35,229 bases of DNA from Fibrobacter succinogenes (lineage in GTDB: Bacteria > Fibrobacterota > Fibrobacteria > Fibrobacterales > Fibrobacteraceae), in assembly GCA_902800345.1 (NCBI GenBank), contig CADCDO010000045.1, forward strand, positions 29,685-64,913, in the 5' to 3' direction. A program made the position numbers and the translations under genes. Positions 16,704 through 25,138 of this stretch are shown here, in pieces (positions within the stretch are counted from its first letter, which is position 1; every line of letters begins with the position of its first letter). The notes beneath the pieces were generated by a model. The model was not told the DNA's origin. It saw nothing but the letters and a program-made list of their open reading frames with translations, and searched no databases.

Positions 16704-18395
16704 ATGTCAGATTTAAAAATAAAGAATATAACGATACAACATTTCCGTGGGATTACGAAGGAACTTCGTGTAGATTTCCACAAAAAAAATGTCGTCTGTA
16801 GCCATCTTATTTATGGTGAAAATGGGAGTGGCAAGTCTTCTGTTATAGACGCAATAGAGTTATGCTTGCTGGGTTCGATCAATTTAAAGGGAATTCTTTC
16901 ATCTTCTGTATCTTATGAAAATCTTGATGTTGATTCTGAAATTACAGTTGAATTAACGGATGGATCAAAAAAAGTTGCTCGATTGAAATATGAAACAAAT
17001 GATTATGGAAATAGAAAACTTGTAAATGAATCGACAAGATTAATTCAGTTTGGTAAAGCCCCATTTATTTTAAGACGGTCTGATATTTTAACTTTTTGGG
17101 CTACTGAAGCTATTCAACGTTTGAAAATTTTTTTGGGATTTGATAATACATCTTTAAAATCTGAAAAAAGCCAAAAGCAATTGTCATTAGAAAAAATATA
17201 TAATACAATAACTTCAAAACGCGCTGAAAATTTGAAATCCTTATGCACTTTTTTTCAGCTAGATAACGATATGGTTTTGAAAGTAGATGATTTTTTTTCA
17301 GAGTATAAAAAGAAATACAATGCCACTTATTTTACGAATTTTAAAAAATACCCAAGGAATATCCTTCCTTTAGTAAAAGAATGCCAAAATTTGGAGTTAG
17401 AAATAAAAAAAGTGAAAAAGGAAATTGGCGCCTGTAAAAATAATTCTATCGATGGACGCCGATTGTCGCCTTTAAGAAAAAGATTAAGAGAGATATCTAC
17501 GAATGTGACAAATGATTTTTTTGAACTTTCATCAAGAACTGATCATATTGAACAAATTTTTTTGGATATTGGTGTCCAAAGTGAAATATCACTTTTAATT
17601 ACTGTAAAATTAAAGAATGGATTATCTTTAAATCCGCAGTATGTTTTTTCGGAAGCTAATCAAGATTTATTGGCTTTGTTGATTTATTTGGAATTTACAT
17701 ATGATTCTTCTCAGTTTGGCCAATCAAAGGTTCTTGTTCTTGATGATGTTTTCCAAAGTATTGATGCCTCATTTAGATATCGTATTATGGTTTTTATTTT
17801 AGAAAAATTTATGGGGTGGCAAATTATTATGACCACCCATGATCGCTTGTGGAAAGAACAGTTACAACAGTTATTTCAGAGAAAAGGGCATGTGTTGCTT
17901 TTGTCAGAAATGAAACAATGGTCTTTAGCGGAAGGACCAATTCTCGTCAACTCTACAAATATGTTTGATGATAAGTTAAAAAGAGATTTGACATCAGGAA
18001 ATGTAGTTGATATATGTTCTTCTGCAGGGTTTCTTTTGGAATATATATGTGAAAATTTGAGTGCAATTTTGTCTACATCAATCCATCGAAAAAAAGGTGA
18101 TCGATACACAATTGGTGATTTGTGGCCTGGCATCTATAAGGAATGTAAGAAAACGGCTTGTACAGATGTATTTAAAAAAGTGGAAGATTTGTTGTATTTG
18201 CGTAATCTTGTTGGATGTCATTTTAATGAATGGAGCATGTCATTGTCACAATCAGAAGCAGAGGATTTTGGTAAGGCTGTATTAGATTTATATTCTGTTG
18301 TGTATGATTCAAAAAAAGCGAAATGGATTGAATCTACAAATGACCTGACAATTTCTAAAGAAATTGTAGAGGTTGGAAATGTTGATCTAAAGTGA
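16704..18395 (+). CDS. RecF/SbcC-like AAA ATPase with HEPN-like C-terminus
   Basis: 563 residues. FRGI precedes Walker A GENGSGKS (38-45). A short coiled insertion (about 220-290) follows, then the ABC-type signature FSEANQD (315-321), Walker B VLVLDDVF (343-350) and a TTHD switch (377-380). The C-terminal 130 residues end in LRNLVGCHFNEWSMSLSQSE, which resembles the all-helical, HEPN-like tails of some defence ATPases. ATG 16704 is preceded by GGAG. The stop overlaps the next gene's possible GTG start (GTGA). Such ATPases usually sense damaged or foreign DNA and drive an attached nuclease, here probably the HNH protein that follows. Confidence 0.8.
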   Translation: MSDLKIKNITIQHFRGITKELRVDFHKKNVVCSHLIYGENGSGKSSVIDAIELCLLGSINLKGILSSSVSYENLDVDSEITVELTDGSKKVARLKYETNDYGNRKLVNESTRLIQFGKAPFILRRSDILTFWATEAIQRLKIFLGFDNTSLKSEKSQKQLSLEKIYNTITSKRAENLKSLCTFFQLDNDMVLKVDDFFSEYKKKYNATYFTNFKKYPRNILPLVKECQNLELEIKKVKKEIGACKNNSIDGRRLSPLRKRLREISTNVTNDFFELSSRTDHIEQIFLDIGVQSEISLLITVKLKNGLSLNPQYVFSEANQDLLALLIYLEFTYDSSQFGQSKVLVLDDVFQSIDASFRYRIMVFILEKFMGWQIIMTTHDRLWKEQLQQLFQRKGHVLLLSEMKQWSLAEGPILVNSTNMFDDKLKRDLTSGNVVDICSSAGFLLEYICENLSAILSTSIHRKKGDRYTIGDLWPGIYKECKKTACTDVFKKVEDLLYLRNLVGCHFNEWSMSLSQSEAEDFGKAVLDLYSVVYDSKKAKWIESTNDLTISKEIVEVGNVDLK

Positions 18396-19624
18396 TTGCA
18401 AATATTCTCTATATGAGATGCGTTTATTGCCAAAAAGAAATCACGACTAAAAGTAGTGAACATGTCATTCAGAATGCCATAGGGGGCATTTTAGAATCAG
18501 AGGATATTTGTTGTCCGGAATGTAATTTGGCAGTAGAAAAATTTGTTGATAAGGATTTTGTAAAAATATTTAGTCCTATAACGAATAATATTGACTATTT
18601 GCCAAAAAGAGCATCAACAGAATCTTGTTATGATGGACAAGTGATGTGTGCAGGGCAATTCTATGATGCAAAATTTAAGGGTCGTAAGATAATTTCTGTT
18701 CCAAAATTACAGCAAGAGCGGAAATGTAGACTTGATAAGATTAAGGGCGTTGTTCCAAAACAATTCAACTTTAATCTGCAGAATGATGTATTTGAAAATG
18801 GACTTTCTAAAATAGCGTTTAATTTTGCTATTCATTCTGGAATAAATCCTGAATTTTTGATGGATTTTGTTAATGTTGAAAAAGATGGTTTTAATGTAAC
18901 TTCAATTAAATTTAAAAATCGGGTTATTCCTTTTTGTCCGTTAAATATTGTTGATTCTAAAATTGAGTTTCGCAATGAAATCCAGTTATATCATAATTTG
19001 ATTTTATTTAGCAATGGAAAAGAATTATGGTGCTATGTTGATTTATTTAACGTTTTCCAGTATTATGTATTGTTGTCCGAAAAATTTGAATCATCTGAAA
19101 AGGTTTTAAGGATTTACGCACAAAAATGCCAGAAAATTCCATTGTCTGAAAAGCATTATGTAGAAGATCTTCACTATGTTAAACCAAAGCATATATCTGC
19201 TTTATTGACTATTTTCGGAGTAACTTATGAAGAGTGTAAGGCTCAGCGAAAAGAAGGCGAGGACGATTTTTCATTAATCCGTCGTGTCATCAATGAAAAA
19301 ATACGCAAAGAGAGTGTTGTTTCTAGTTTGAGCGATTTAGTAAATATCGGTGGCATGGTAGAGTTTGTTGATTTGTTGAAAAATTCATCTGATACTGGAA
19401 AAATTAATTTATATCATAATTTTTCATTCTATTTTGATGAAAATGATAATCTGATTGAAAATAATTTTAGACAGTATTTTATAGATGGTGATGGTCAAAT
19501 AAAGTTTTATCCTCATGAAATGATTGATGTAATGCAATCAGATTCTAAGATGATACGCGAATATACGTCTTTGAAATTTAAATTGATGTGTAATTATATC
19601 TTGAAAAATTCTTTGTTGAAATGA
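18392..19624 (+). CDS. HNH endonuclease-like protein (HNH_5 type)
   Basis: 410 residues from GTG 18392, which overlaps the upstream stop; ATG 18413 would give a protein starting MRCVYCQKE. The N-terminus carries a zinc-bound HNH site: CVYC, EHVIQNAIGG and CPEC. This matches HNH_5 proteins (CxxC...EHIIPxAxGG...CxxCN). The remaining 340 residues are not recognised and contain no obvious second motif. Overlap with the RecF-like ATPase gene argues that the two products form one ATPase-nuclease unit. It is AT-rich like its neighbours. Confidence 0.75.
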   Translation: MIANILYMRCVYCQKEITTKSSEHVIQNAIGGILESEDICCPECNLAVEKFVDKDFVKIFSPITNNIDYLPKRASTESCYDGQVMCAGQFYDAKFKGRKIISVPKLQQERKCRLDKIKGVVPKQFNFNLQNDVFENGLSKIAFNFAIHSGINPEFLMDFVNVEKDGFNVTSIKFKNRVIPFCPLNIVDSKIEFRNEIQLYHNLILFSNGKELWCYVDLFNVFQYYVLLSEKFESSEKVLRIYAQKCQKIPLSEKHYVEDLHYVKPKHISALLTIFGVTYEECKAQRKEGEDDFSLIRRVINEKIRKESVVSSLSDLVNIGGMVEFVDLLKNSSDTGKINLYHNFSFYFDENDNLIENNFRQYFIDGDGQIKFYPHEMIDVMQSDSKMIREYTSLKFKLMCNYILKNSLLK

Positions 19625-19676
19625 TGTTATGATTAGAGTTTTTTCATTTAGAAATATGTAAAATAAGGATATTCTT

Positions 19677-21842
19677 ATGGAACAATTTATGATAAATTGT
19701 ATAGAGATTTTACCCGAAGCAGATGGGCTTGCGGACCGTTCTCTATATAAAAATTTGAAAGCAGGAAAATATCTTTTAAATGATTATTACAAATTGGAGG
19801 ATAACGACGATAATAATCTGACGAGAAATAATAAATTTTTATCGTCATCTTTTTTTTATGGAAAAGGCGTAAATATTCAAGCTATTGTTGGTAAGAATGG
19901 TTGCGGTAAAAGTACTTTAATGGATTTGTTGTTTGCTGCAGCGAACAATTATGGATATATAATAGATAGAAATGAAAATGGAGAAGGCGAATCGCATGCT
20001 CTTTATATCGCAGACTTATATTTAAGACTTTACTATACACAGGGCGCAAATGATTATGTATTGACATTTAAAGATCAAGAAATCTTTAAATCGGATATTA
20101 CTAGAGAATTGGTTATTGATGAAAGTGTTGTAATTCAAAAGAGACTGGCGAATGAATCTTTTTGTTATAATCCAAAAGATTCTAAGGTCTTGAGCGGTTC
20201 TTATAAGGGAAAAGGTTTAAACTATGAAGAAGAAAGGCTGGCTTTAGAAAAATTTTTTTATACGATTGTATCAAATTATTCAATTCATTCTTTCATTGAT
20301 CAAAATTATACAGCTGCATATTATGCACCGTACAAACAAGGGCATACGATAGAAATAAAATCCCGTTCTGAAGCAGCCTCTGAAAATAAATCTTGGATTA
20401 GAGCTATCTTTCATAAAAATGATGGATACTTCAGACCAGTTGTTTTAAATCCTTTCCGCGAAAATGGTAATATAGATGTAAATAATGAGATTGAACTATC
20501 GAAAGAACGGCTGAGTTCGTTACTTGTATATTATAAAAAATCAGGAAAGCATGTTCTTTTACCTTATATTTTTAAGCATTTTGTATTGACGTTCAATCAA
20601 GGATATAAAAAGAAATGTTTCGAAAAACTTATTCGTAGTGATGCTTTTGATTTTTTTGCAGAAAGGCGGAAAAGAGAACCCCAGTTTATTCCTACTAAGG
20701 AAATGTTAGATATATACGAAAAAGACTTAAAACTCATAAATGATTCGTATTTTGTAAGTGAAGAAAATGATTTTTTGAAGAAAATATTAGATACATTTGG
20801 GTTGCCTTATAAAGATAACGAAATTGCTAAAACTGCTTATATGTATTTGCAATTAAAAATAATAAAGATTATTCATAATTATGGTCCTTTTAAAAAGTTT
20901 GCTTATGCAGTAAGATATGATTTCGGTTTAAAAAAATTTTTTTTACTTCCGCCTTTGATAGATTATCTTTTTGAAAATATTTTAAGTGATGATTCTCATA
21001 TAACACGAAAAATTCGTCGTACAGTGAATTTTTTAGCATTAGCAAATAATGTATTTTGCGATTCCTATAAATGGGATGAAGCGGCATTCTTTAATAGGTT
21101 TGATTTTATAGACAAATCAATTTTCTTAAAAGAAAAGGATAAAGATAATTTAACCATTGATGATATAAACGATTGTTTGCCTCCTCCTTTTTTTGAATAT
21201 GAATTATATATGGACAAAGTGCTTACGGATGGTATAAAACCTGATATAAGCTATCGTCAGATTAGTTCTGGTGAAACGCAGATGTTGCAAACTTTGTCAA
21301 TCCATGCGTACCATATATCTAATTTATTGTCTGTCCCTCACAATAGAATCAAATATGATAATATAAATTTAGTCTTTGATGAAGTAGAATTGTGTTTTCA
21401 TCCAGAATTTCAACGGGAATTCATTAATCGTTTGATAATTATGCTTAAAGCATTTAGGGATGATTATAAAATAAAAGGAGAGTCTAAAGGCGAAACTTGG
21501 AAGTGCTTCTTTAATGTACTGATTCTTACACACTCTCCTTTTATATTGTCAGATATTCAGCCTGGACGAACTTTATTTTTGGAAGAAAGCGGAGAGCCTA
21601 ATTACGTTTTATCAAAGAGAAGTACTTTTGCAGGGAACATTGGTGAAATGTTCTATGAATCAATGTTTATGGAAAATACAGTTGGCCAATATGCAGAGAA
21701 AGAATTGAATGCGTTGATTTCTGAATTTAATGGGCTTAAAAAAAAGCCGGTCAGATATCTTGAAGTGAAAAAAATAATTGATGGTGTATCTGATTCAATA
21801 CTGAAGCATCTGTTAATTGAAAAATTAGAGCGAGAATCCTAA
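19677..21842 (+). CDS. ptuA: Septu-like ATPase PtuA
   Basis: 721 residues, an ABC/SMC-type ATPase of the OLD/PtuA kind. Motifs seen: Walker A GKNGCGKST (about 72-80), signature SSGETQMLQTL (about 538-548), Walker B NLVFDEVELCFHPEF and the switch ILTHSPFILSDI. The long insertion between Walker A and the signature is typical of PtuA and of retron-associated PtuA. ATG 19677 has an AAGGA ribosome site. The stop overlaps the next start as TAATG, so it is co-translated with an HNH gene. In Septu, PtuA assembles with the nuclease PtuB and releases or activates it on infection. Identity rests on the paired architecture. Confidence 0.82.
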   Translation: MEQFMINCIEILPEADGLADRSLYKNLKAGKYLLNDYYKLEDNDDNNLTRNNKFLSSSFFYGKGVNIQAIVGKNGCGKSTLMDLLFAAANNYGYIIDRNENGEGESHALYIADLYLRLYYTQGANDYVLTFKDQEIFKSDITRELVIDESVVIQKRLANESFCYNPKDSKVLSGSYKGKGLNYEEERLALEKFFYTIVSNYSIHSFIDQNYTAAYYAPYKQGHTIEIKSRSEAASENKSWIRAIFHKNDGYFRPVVLNPFRENGNIDVNNEIELSKERLSSLLVYYKKSGKHVLLPYIFKHFVLTFNQGYKKKCFEKLIRSDAFDFFAERRKREPQFIPTKEMLDIYEKDLKLINDSYFVSEENDFLKKILDTFGLPYKDNEIAKTAYMYLQLKIIKIIHNYGPFKKFAYAVRYDFGLKKFFLLPPLIDYLFENILSDDSHITRKIRRTVNFLALANNVFCDSYKWDEAAFFNRFDFIDKSIFLKEKDKDNLTIDDINDCLPPPFFEYELYMDKVLTDGIKPDISYRQISSGETQMLQTLSIHAYHISNLLSVPHNRIKYDNINLVFDEVELCFHPEFQREFINRLIIMLKAFRDDYKIKGESKGETWKCFFNVLILTHSPFILSDIQPGRTLFLEESGEPNYVLSKRSTFAGNIGEMFYESMFMENTVGQYAEKELNALISEFNGLKKKPVRYLEVKKIIDGVSDSILKHLLIEKLERES

Positions 21843-22594
21843 TGAAAAAAATAGAAATTTCAGAAGAATGCGTAAAAAATATAGAACGTATTTTAAGTAA
21901 ATATAGTAGCTATGATGTCTTTACTCAAACTCAAAATAGGAAAGATGCGTTTGAAGTTGCTTCTCTATATAATGTTAGGATTTGTCCTTATTGTAATATT
22001 AATTATGCGTATACAGTAGAAGAAGATTTGACATGCAGGCCAGATTTTGATCATTTTGAAATGAAATCGGTTGCGACAGGGCGACAACTTATTTGGGATA
22101 ATCTTATTCCTTGTTGTCAGCAGTGTAATTCTCGTATTAAACTTCGAATTCCCTTTTCTAGAAAAACTCATTTACATCCGATATATGATGATTTTGATTC
22201 CCTTGTTGAATTTATTGTTGATATAAAGAGTGTTGGGAATATTATGGATAAAAATAATTTTTCAATTAAATGTAATACATGTAATACAAGAGCTAAAAAC
22301 TCTATTCGGGATTTAAAAATACGACAACGCTATAGTTTTCATAAAGATGTTGTGCAACGAATAATAAAAAATGGATATATAAATAACCGTTACCGACTTA
22401 GTGAGATTGGTTCTATGCTAAAAATGAAGTCTCTAGATGATAAGGATGATTCCTTAGAAAATGACTTCGAAAAAGCTCTTGTAATACAAAGGTTATTATT
22501 CCCTGATGTTGATTGTGATATAAGTAAAACATCCTTAGGTAAATTAAAAAGAGATGTCTCGAAAAAGATAAGAAAGTGGTCTTCGGAGAAATAA
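21842..22594 (+). CDS. ptuB: Septu-like HNH nuclease PtuB
   Basis: 250 residues. The HNH site is laid out as CPYC (48-51), RPDFDHFEMKS (about 66-76) and NLIPCCQQCN (about 87-96), the standard form of ATPase-coupled HNH nucleases. A second cysteine pair (CNTC) occurs near residue 143. The C-terminal half is helical and basic (LGKLKRDVSKKIRKW). The start overlaps the PtuA stop by one base. It is the last gene of the AT-rich block; a GC-richer scar with an IS remnant follows at once, so the operon may once have been longer. Confidence 0.82.
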   Translation: MKKIEISEECVKNIERILSKYSSYDVFTQTQNRKDAFEVASLYNVRICPYCNINYAYTVEEDLTCRPDFDHFEMKSVATGRQLIWDNLIPCCQQCNSRIKLRIPFSRKTHLHPIYDDFDSLVEFIVDIKSVGNIMDKNNFSIKCNTCNTRAKNSIRDLKIRQRYSFHKDVVQRIIKNGYINNRYRLSEIGSMLKMKSLDDKDDSLENDFEKALVIQRLLFPDVDCDISKTSLGKLKRDVSKKIRKWSSEK

Positions 22595-22968
22595 AATTAT
22601 AATTACATGTAAAAAAATCTAGTCTCCTCATGTATTCCCCGTTCCTTACAATTCCTCGCGCACGTAGCATGATTTGGCCTAGTTCCCAGCAGACCATGGG
22701 CGAATTTTTGGACCAAGACTAGCTGACTTGCAAAATGCTCCGCCAGGCGTCTGCTAAGGCAGAAAACGAGCAGGTCCGCAAGGCTGCCGAGGTTCTCTTT
22801 GTCGATAGGGAACGCAAAATCCGCGAATATATCGACGGCGGCAATCTCCCCAGGAATATTGACGAGGCGGTCGCTGTCGAGGTCGCGGATAACGGCGGTT
22901 GGGCGACTATTAGGGAGCTGTGGTACAGGCACAACGGCTGCATGGATTGGAAGCGGTTGTAATGTCTC
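22595..22968. other. Scar region with an unrecognised frame
   Basis: The base composition changes abruptly from AT-rich to mixed/GC-rich. A plus-strand frame at 22735-22962 would encode 75 residues (MLRQASAKAENEQVRKAAEV ... NGCMDWKRL). I cannot assign it to a family; it may be a displaced gene tail brought in with the IS. No other gene is supported. Confidence 0.4.
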
Positions 22969-23514
22969 GTGATTGGCGCAGCCTTGGGCTTTTGCGTTGC
23001 ATACTTCCCCCTGCGTCCGGCAATAGTCGACGAGAAAAGTCGCTTCGGCGATTTTGAAATAGACCTGATCAACGGAGCCCACCACAAGGGCAACCTGCTT
23101 ACCGCCAACGATAGAATGTCCATGTTTTGCATTCTGGAACCACTACCGACAAAGGATGCGACAGCCTTGGCAGACGCACTGATAGCGGCCTTTTCACCCT
23201 ACAAGATGCTGCTGCACACGGTCACTTCCGACAACGGGAAGGAGTTTGCCGATCATGCCCGAATTGCCCAAAGGTTGAATGTCGGTTATTACTTTGCCCA
23301 CCCGTACCATTCGTGGGAACGAGGTGCAAACGAAAACATAAACGGCCTGATTCGCCAGTACCTGCCAAAGGGAACCTCGTTTGAGGACCTGACAAGAGAA
23401 GAGGTCAAGTGGATTGAGTGGAAATTGAACAATCGGCCGAGAAAACGACTTGGATTTCTGACTCCATTAGAGTATATTTCTAGGCAAGTCAAACAAATTT
23501 ACTTGGTGACTTAA
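22969..23514 (+). mobile_element. IS30-family transposase, 5'-truncated remnant
   Basis: The recognisable protein starts at RPAIVDEKSRFGDFEID (about 23014) and runs to the end of an IS30-type DDE transposase: FEIDLI (first D), TSDNGKEF (second D), ERGANENINGLIRQYLPKG (E), then LNNRPRKRLGFLTPLEYI. The N-terminal helix-turn-helix half is missing, so it cannot move by itself. ACTTGGTGACTTAA just at the stop may be the right inverted repeat. I found no left end. Higher GC than the genes on both sides suggests a separate arrival. Confidence 0.8.
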
Positions 23515-23543
23515 ATTCGCCAAAAAAAATCAAAGGGTGAATA

Positions 23544-24449
23544 ATGCAAAGAAAAGCTATTTTAATTGATTCTTCAGATGCTGTTGTTGGTAAACCGCTT
23601 CTCGGTGCAGCTCAAGATATGAGAAATTGGCGGGAGTTTCTAAAAAGTGATATTGGTGGAATGTGGGAAGACGATGAATTCGCTGATATTTCGTCGTGTC
23701 CTAAATGGAAAGATGTTTTAGCAGAAATCAACATGTTTTGTGTAGAAGAAGGAGAACCCTACTATCTTTTTATTGCTTTTTCTGGACATGGGGCGTATGA
23801 TAAGTATAGAAAAGCAGATGTTGTTTCTTTAAATCATGATGAAGTTATTACTGTTGATGACTTGCGAAGTGCTGTAGATGCTGTTACAAAAAATGCAGTG
23901 ATAATAATTGATGCTTGTAGGGAAGAACGGGAATATGTTTATCCAACACCTGTAAATGATTTTACGCAAAGTCTCTTTGTTCAAGGATATGATTGGAATA
24001 AGGTACTTGAAAGTATGGGAAGACATACTTTGCAAGCCACTATTTTGGAAAGTAGTGATTCGTCGATATCTCTTGATTTTCCATATGTTAGCGATGAAGA
24101 TTTAAAGGCCGTTTATCAGGTAAAAATTAAAGATATATGGAATCGTGCATTAAAAGATTCTGGTCCTGTTGTAATTCAATCTTGTTCTAGAAGTCAATTT
24201 GCAAATGAGCAAGGTGTTGGTTTGTTCTCTGATGCAATGATGCGATGTGCGGGAATGTGGTGGTACTTGCATCATGGCGATGGTGAAATTCTGTCAATTG
24301 ATGGCGTGTTTAACGATGCTTGCGCATTGTTGCAAAGGAAATTAAATGGAGTCAGTCATGATAAACAGAATCCTGAAATCAATCCTCAAAGAACAATGCA
24401 ACCATTCATAGTGAATGTCCAGTCGGAAATTGAAAAGAGATTGAGTTAA
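23544..24449 (+). CDS. Caspase-like (peptidase C14 family) protein
   Basis: 301 residues, a stand-alone caspase-hemoglobinase fold. The catalytic pair is visible as H82 in AFSGHG and C125 in IIIDACRE. The region after the catalytic domain (about 190-300) has no motif I recognise. Stand-alone bacterial caspase-like proteases act as effectors in several defence systems, but no sensor gene is attached here. Upstream is an IS scar and downstream a convergent RloB gene. Its N-terminus is less like typical metacaspases than the second caspase at 26681. A GGGTGA ribosome site precedes ATG 23544. The partner could have been lost with the IS event. Confidence 0.8.
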   Translation: MQRKAILIDSSDAVVGKPLLGAAQDMRNWREFLKSDIGGMWEDDEFADISSCPKWKDVLAEINMFCVEEGEPYYLFIAFSGHGAYDKYRKADVVSLNHDEVITVDDLRSAVDAVTKNAVIIIDACREEREYVYPTPVNDFTQSLFVQGYDWNKVLESMGRHTLQATILESSDSSISLDFPYVSDEDLKAVYQVKIKDIWNRALKDSGPVVIQSCSRSQFANEQGVGLFSDAMMRCAGMWWYLHHGDGEILSIDGVFNDACALLQRKLNGVSHDKQNPEINPQRTMQPFIVNVQSEIEKRLS

Positions 24450-25137
24450 TTTTGTGTTTCTTCTTCCCGAACTTTCTCTGCCGTCAGTTCCGGATTTCTC
24501 AATTCAAATACAAGTTCATCGACGTGTGTGCAAGGATTTTGTGATCTCGGCGTATTTGTTGAATCTTTGAAATTATTTCTAAGCGTGTTACGTGTTCGTA
24601 AATTTGGGAATCGCCTTTGGAGTAGTCGTAGAGAGCGTTCGGGTCTTTTTTGTGCAATTCGTTACGGATAGCGTCTTCTAGCAAGTCGCAAAGATCTTTG
24701 CGACTCGTGTGTTTAGAAACATCTTTGAAATGCAGCAACAGCCAAAGTTCAAAACTTTCGTTTGACCAGGCGCAATTGATTTTGTGTTCTGCGGCTTGTT
24801 GGATGGCTTCGTCAAAATCGGGAAATTCGTCCCTGTCAAAGACTACCCAGACGCGGTCGTATTCTTGGTTGTTGAATTCTATTTGGCGATAAACTTTGTT
24901 GACGAGGGCTGTTGTCGATTTCCCTTTGCCTTGTACAGTAATATTTATGTTGAAACGGTTCGTTTTTTCGAGTTCCGTCTTGAGCGCATTGAAATAATTC
25001 GGCTCTGTCTGCGTACCCTCGGTTGCTATCAAAAAAGTGAGCTTTACGAATCGCTCTTTGGATTGCGATTCCTGCTCAATTCGTTTAGCGTGTATTTCTT
25101 CTTCCTGTGCAATTTCTTCTAATGAGAGCTTTTTCAT
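24446..25137 (-). CDS. rloB: RloB family protein (AbiLii-like), C-terminal frame break
   Basis: A TOPRIM-like RloB domain: FLIATEGTQTEPNYFNAL (glutamate), VWVVFDRDEF (DxD) and SNESFELWLLLHF. The frame as read ends at 24499 with 212 residues and an unusual tail (HKILAHTSMNLYLN). The expected tail instead lies in another frame, DSTNTPRSQNPCTHVDELVF, ending at a stop at 24446-24448. A short segment near 24590 therefore seems to be lost with a frame change. With the restored end, the gene would overlap the convergent caspase gene's stop by a few bases. It follows rloA on the minus strand with a two-base gap between the stop of rloA and the start ATG. RloA plus RloB matches the AbiL arrangement. 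Confidence 0.82.
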
Positions 25138-25138
25138 C

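Noticed and set aside
22603..23132. Minus-strand frames of 137-160 codons over the IS30 scar
   Set aside because: They overlap the transposase motifs on the plus strand and show no recognisable domain.
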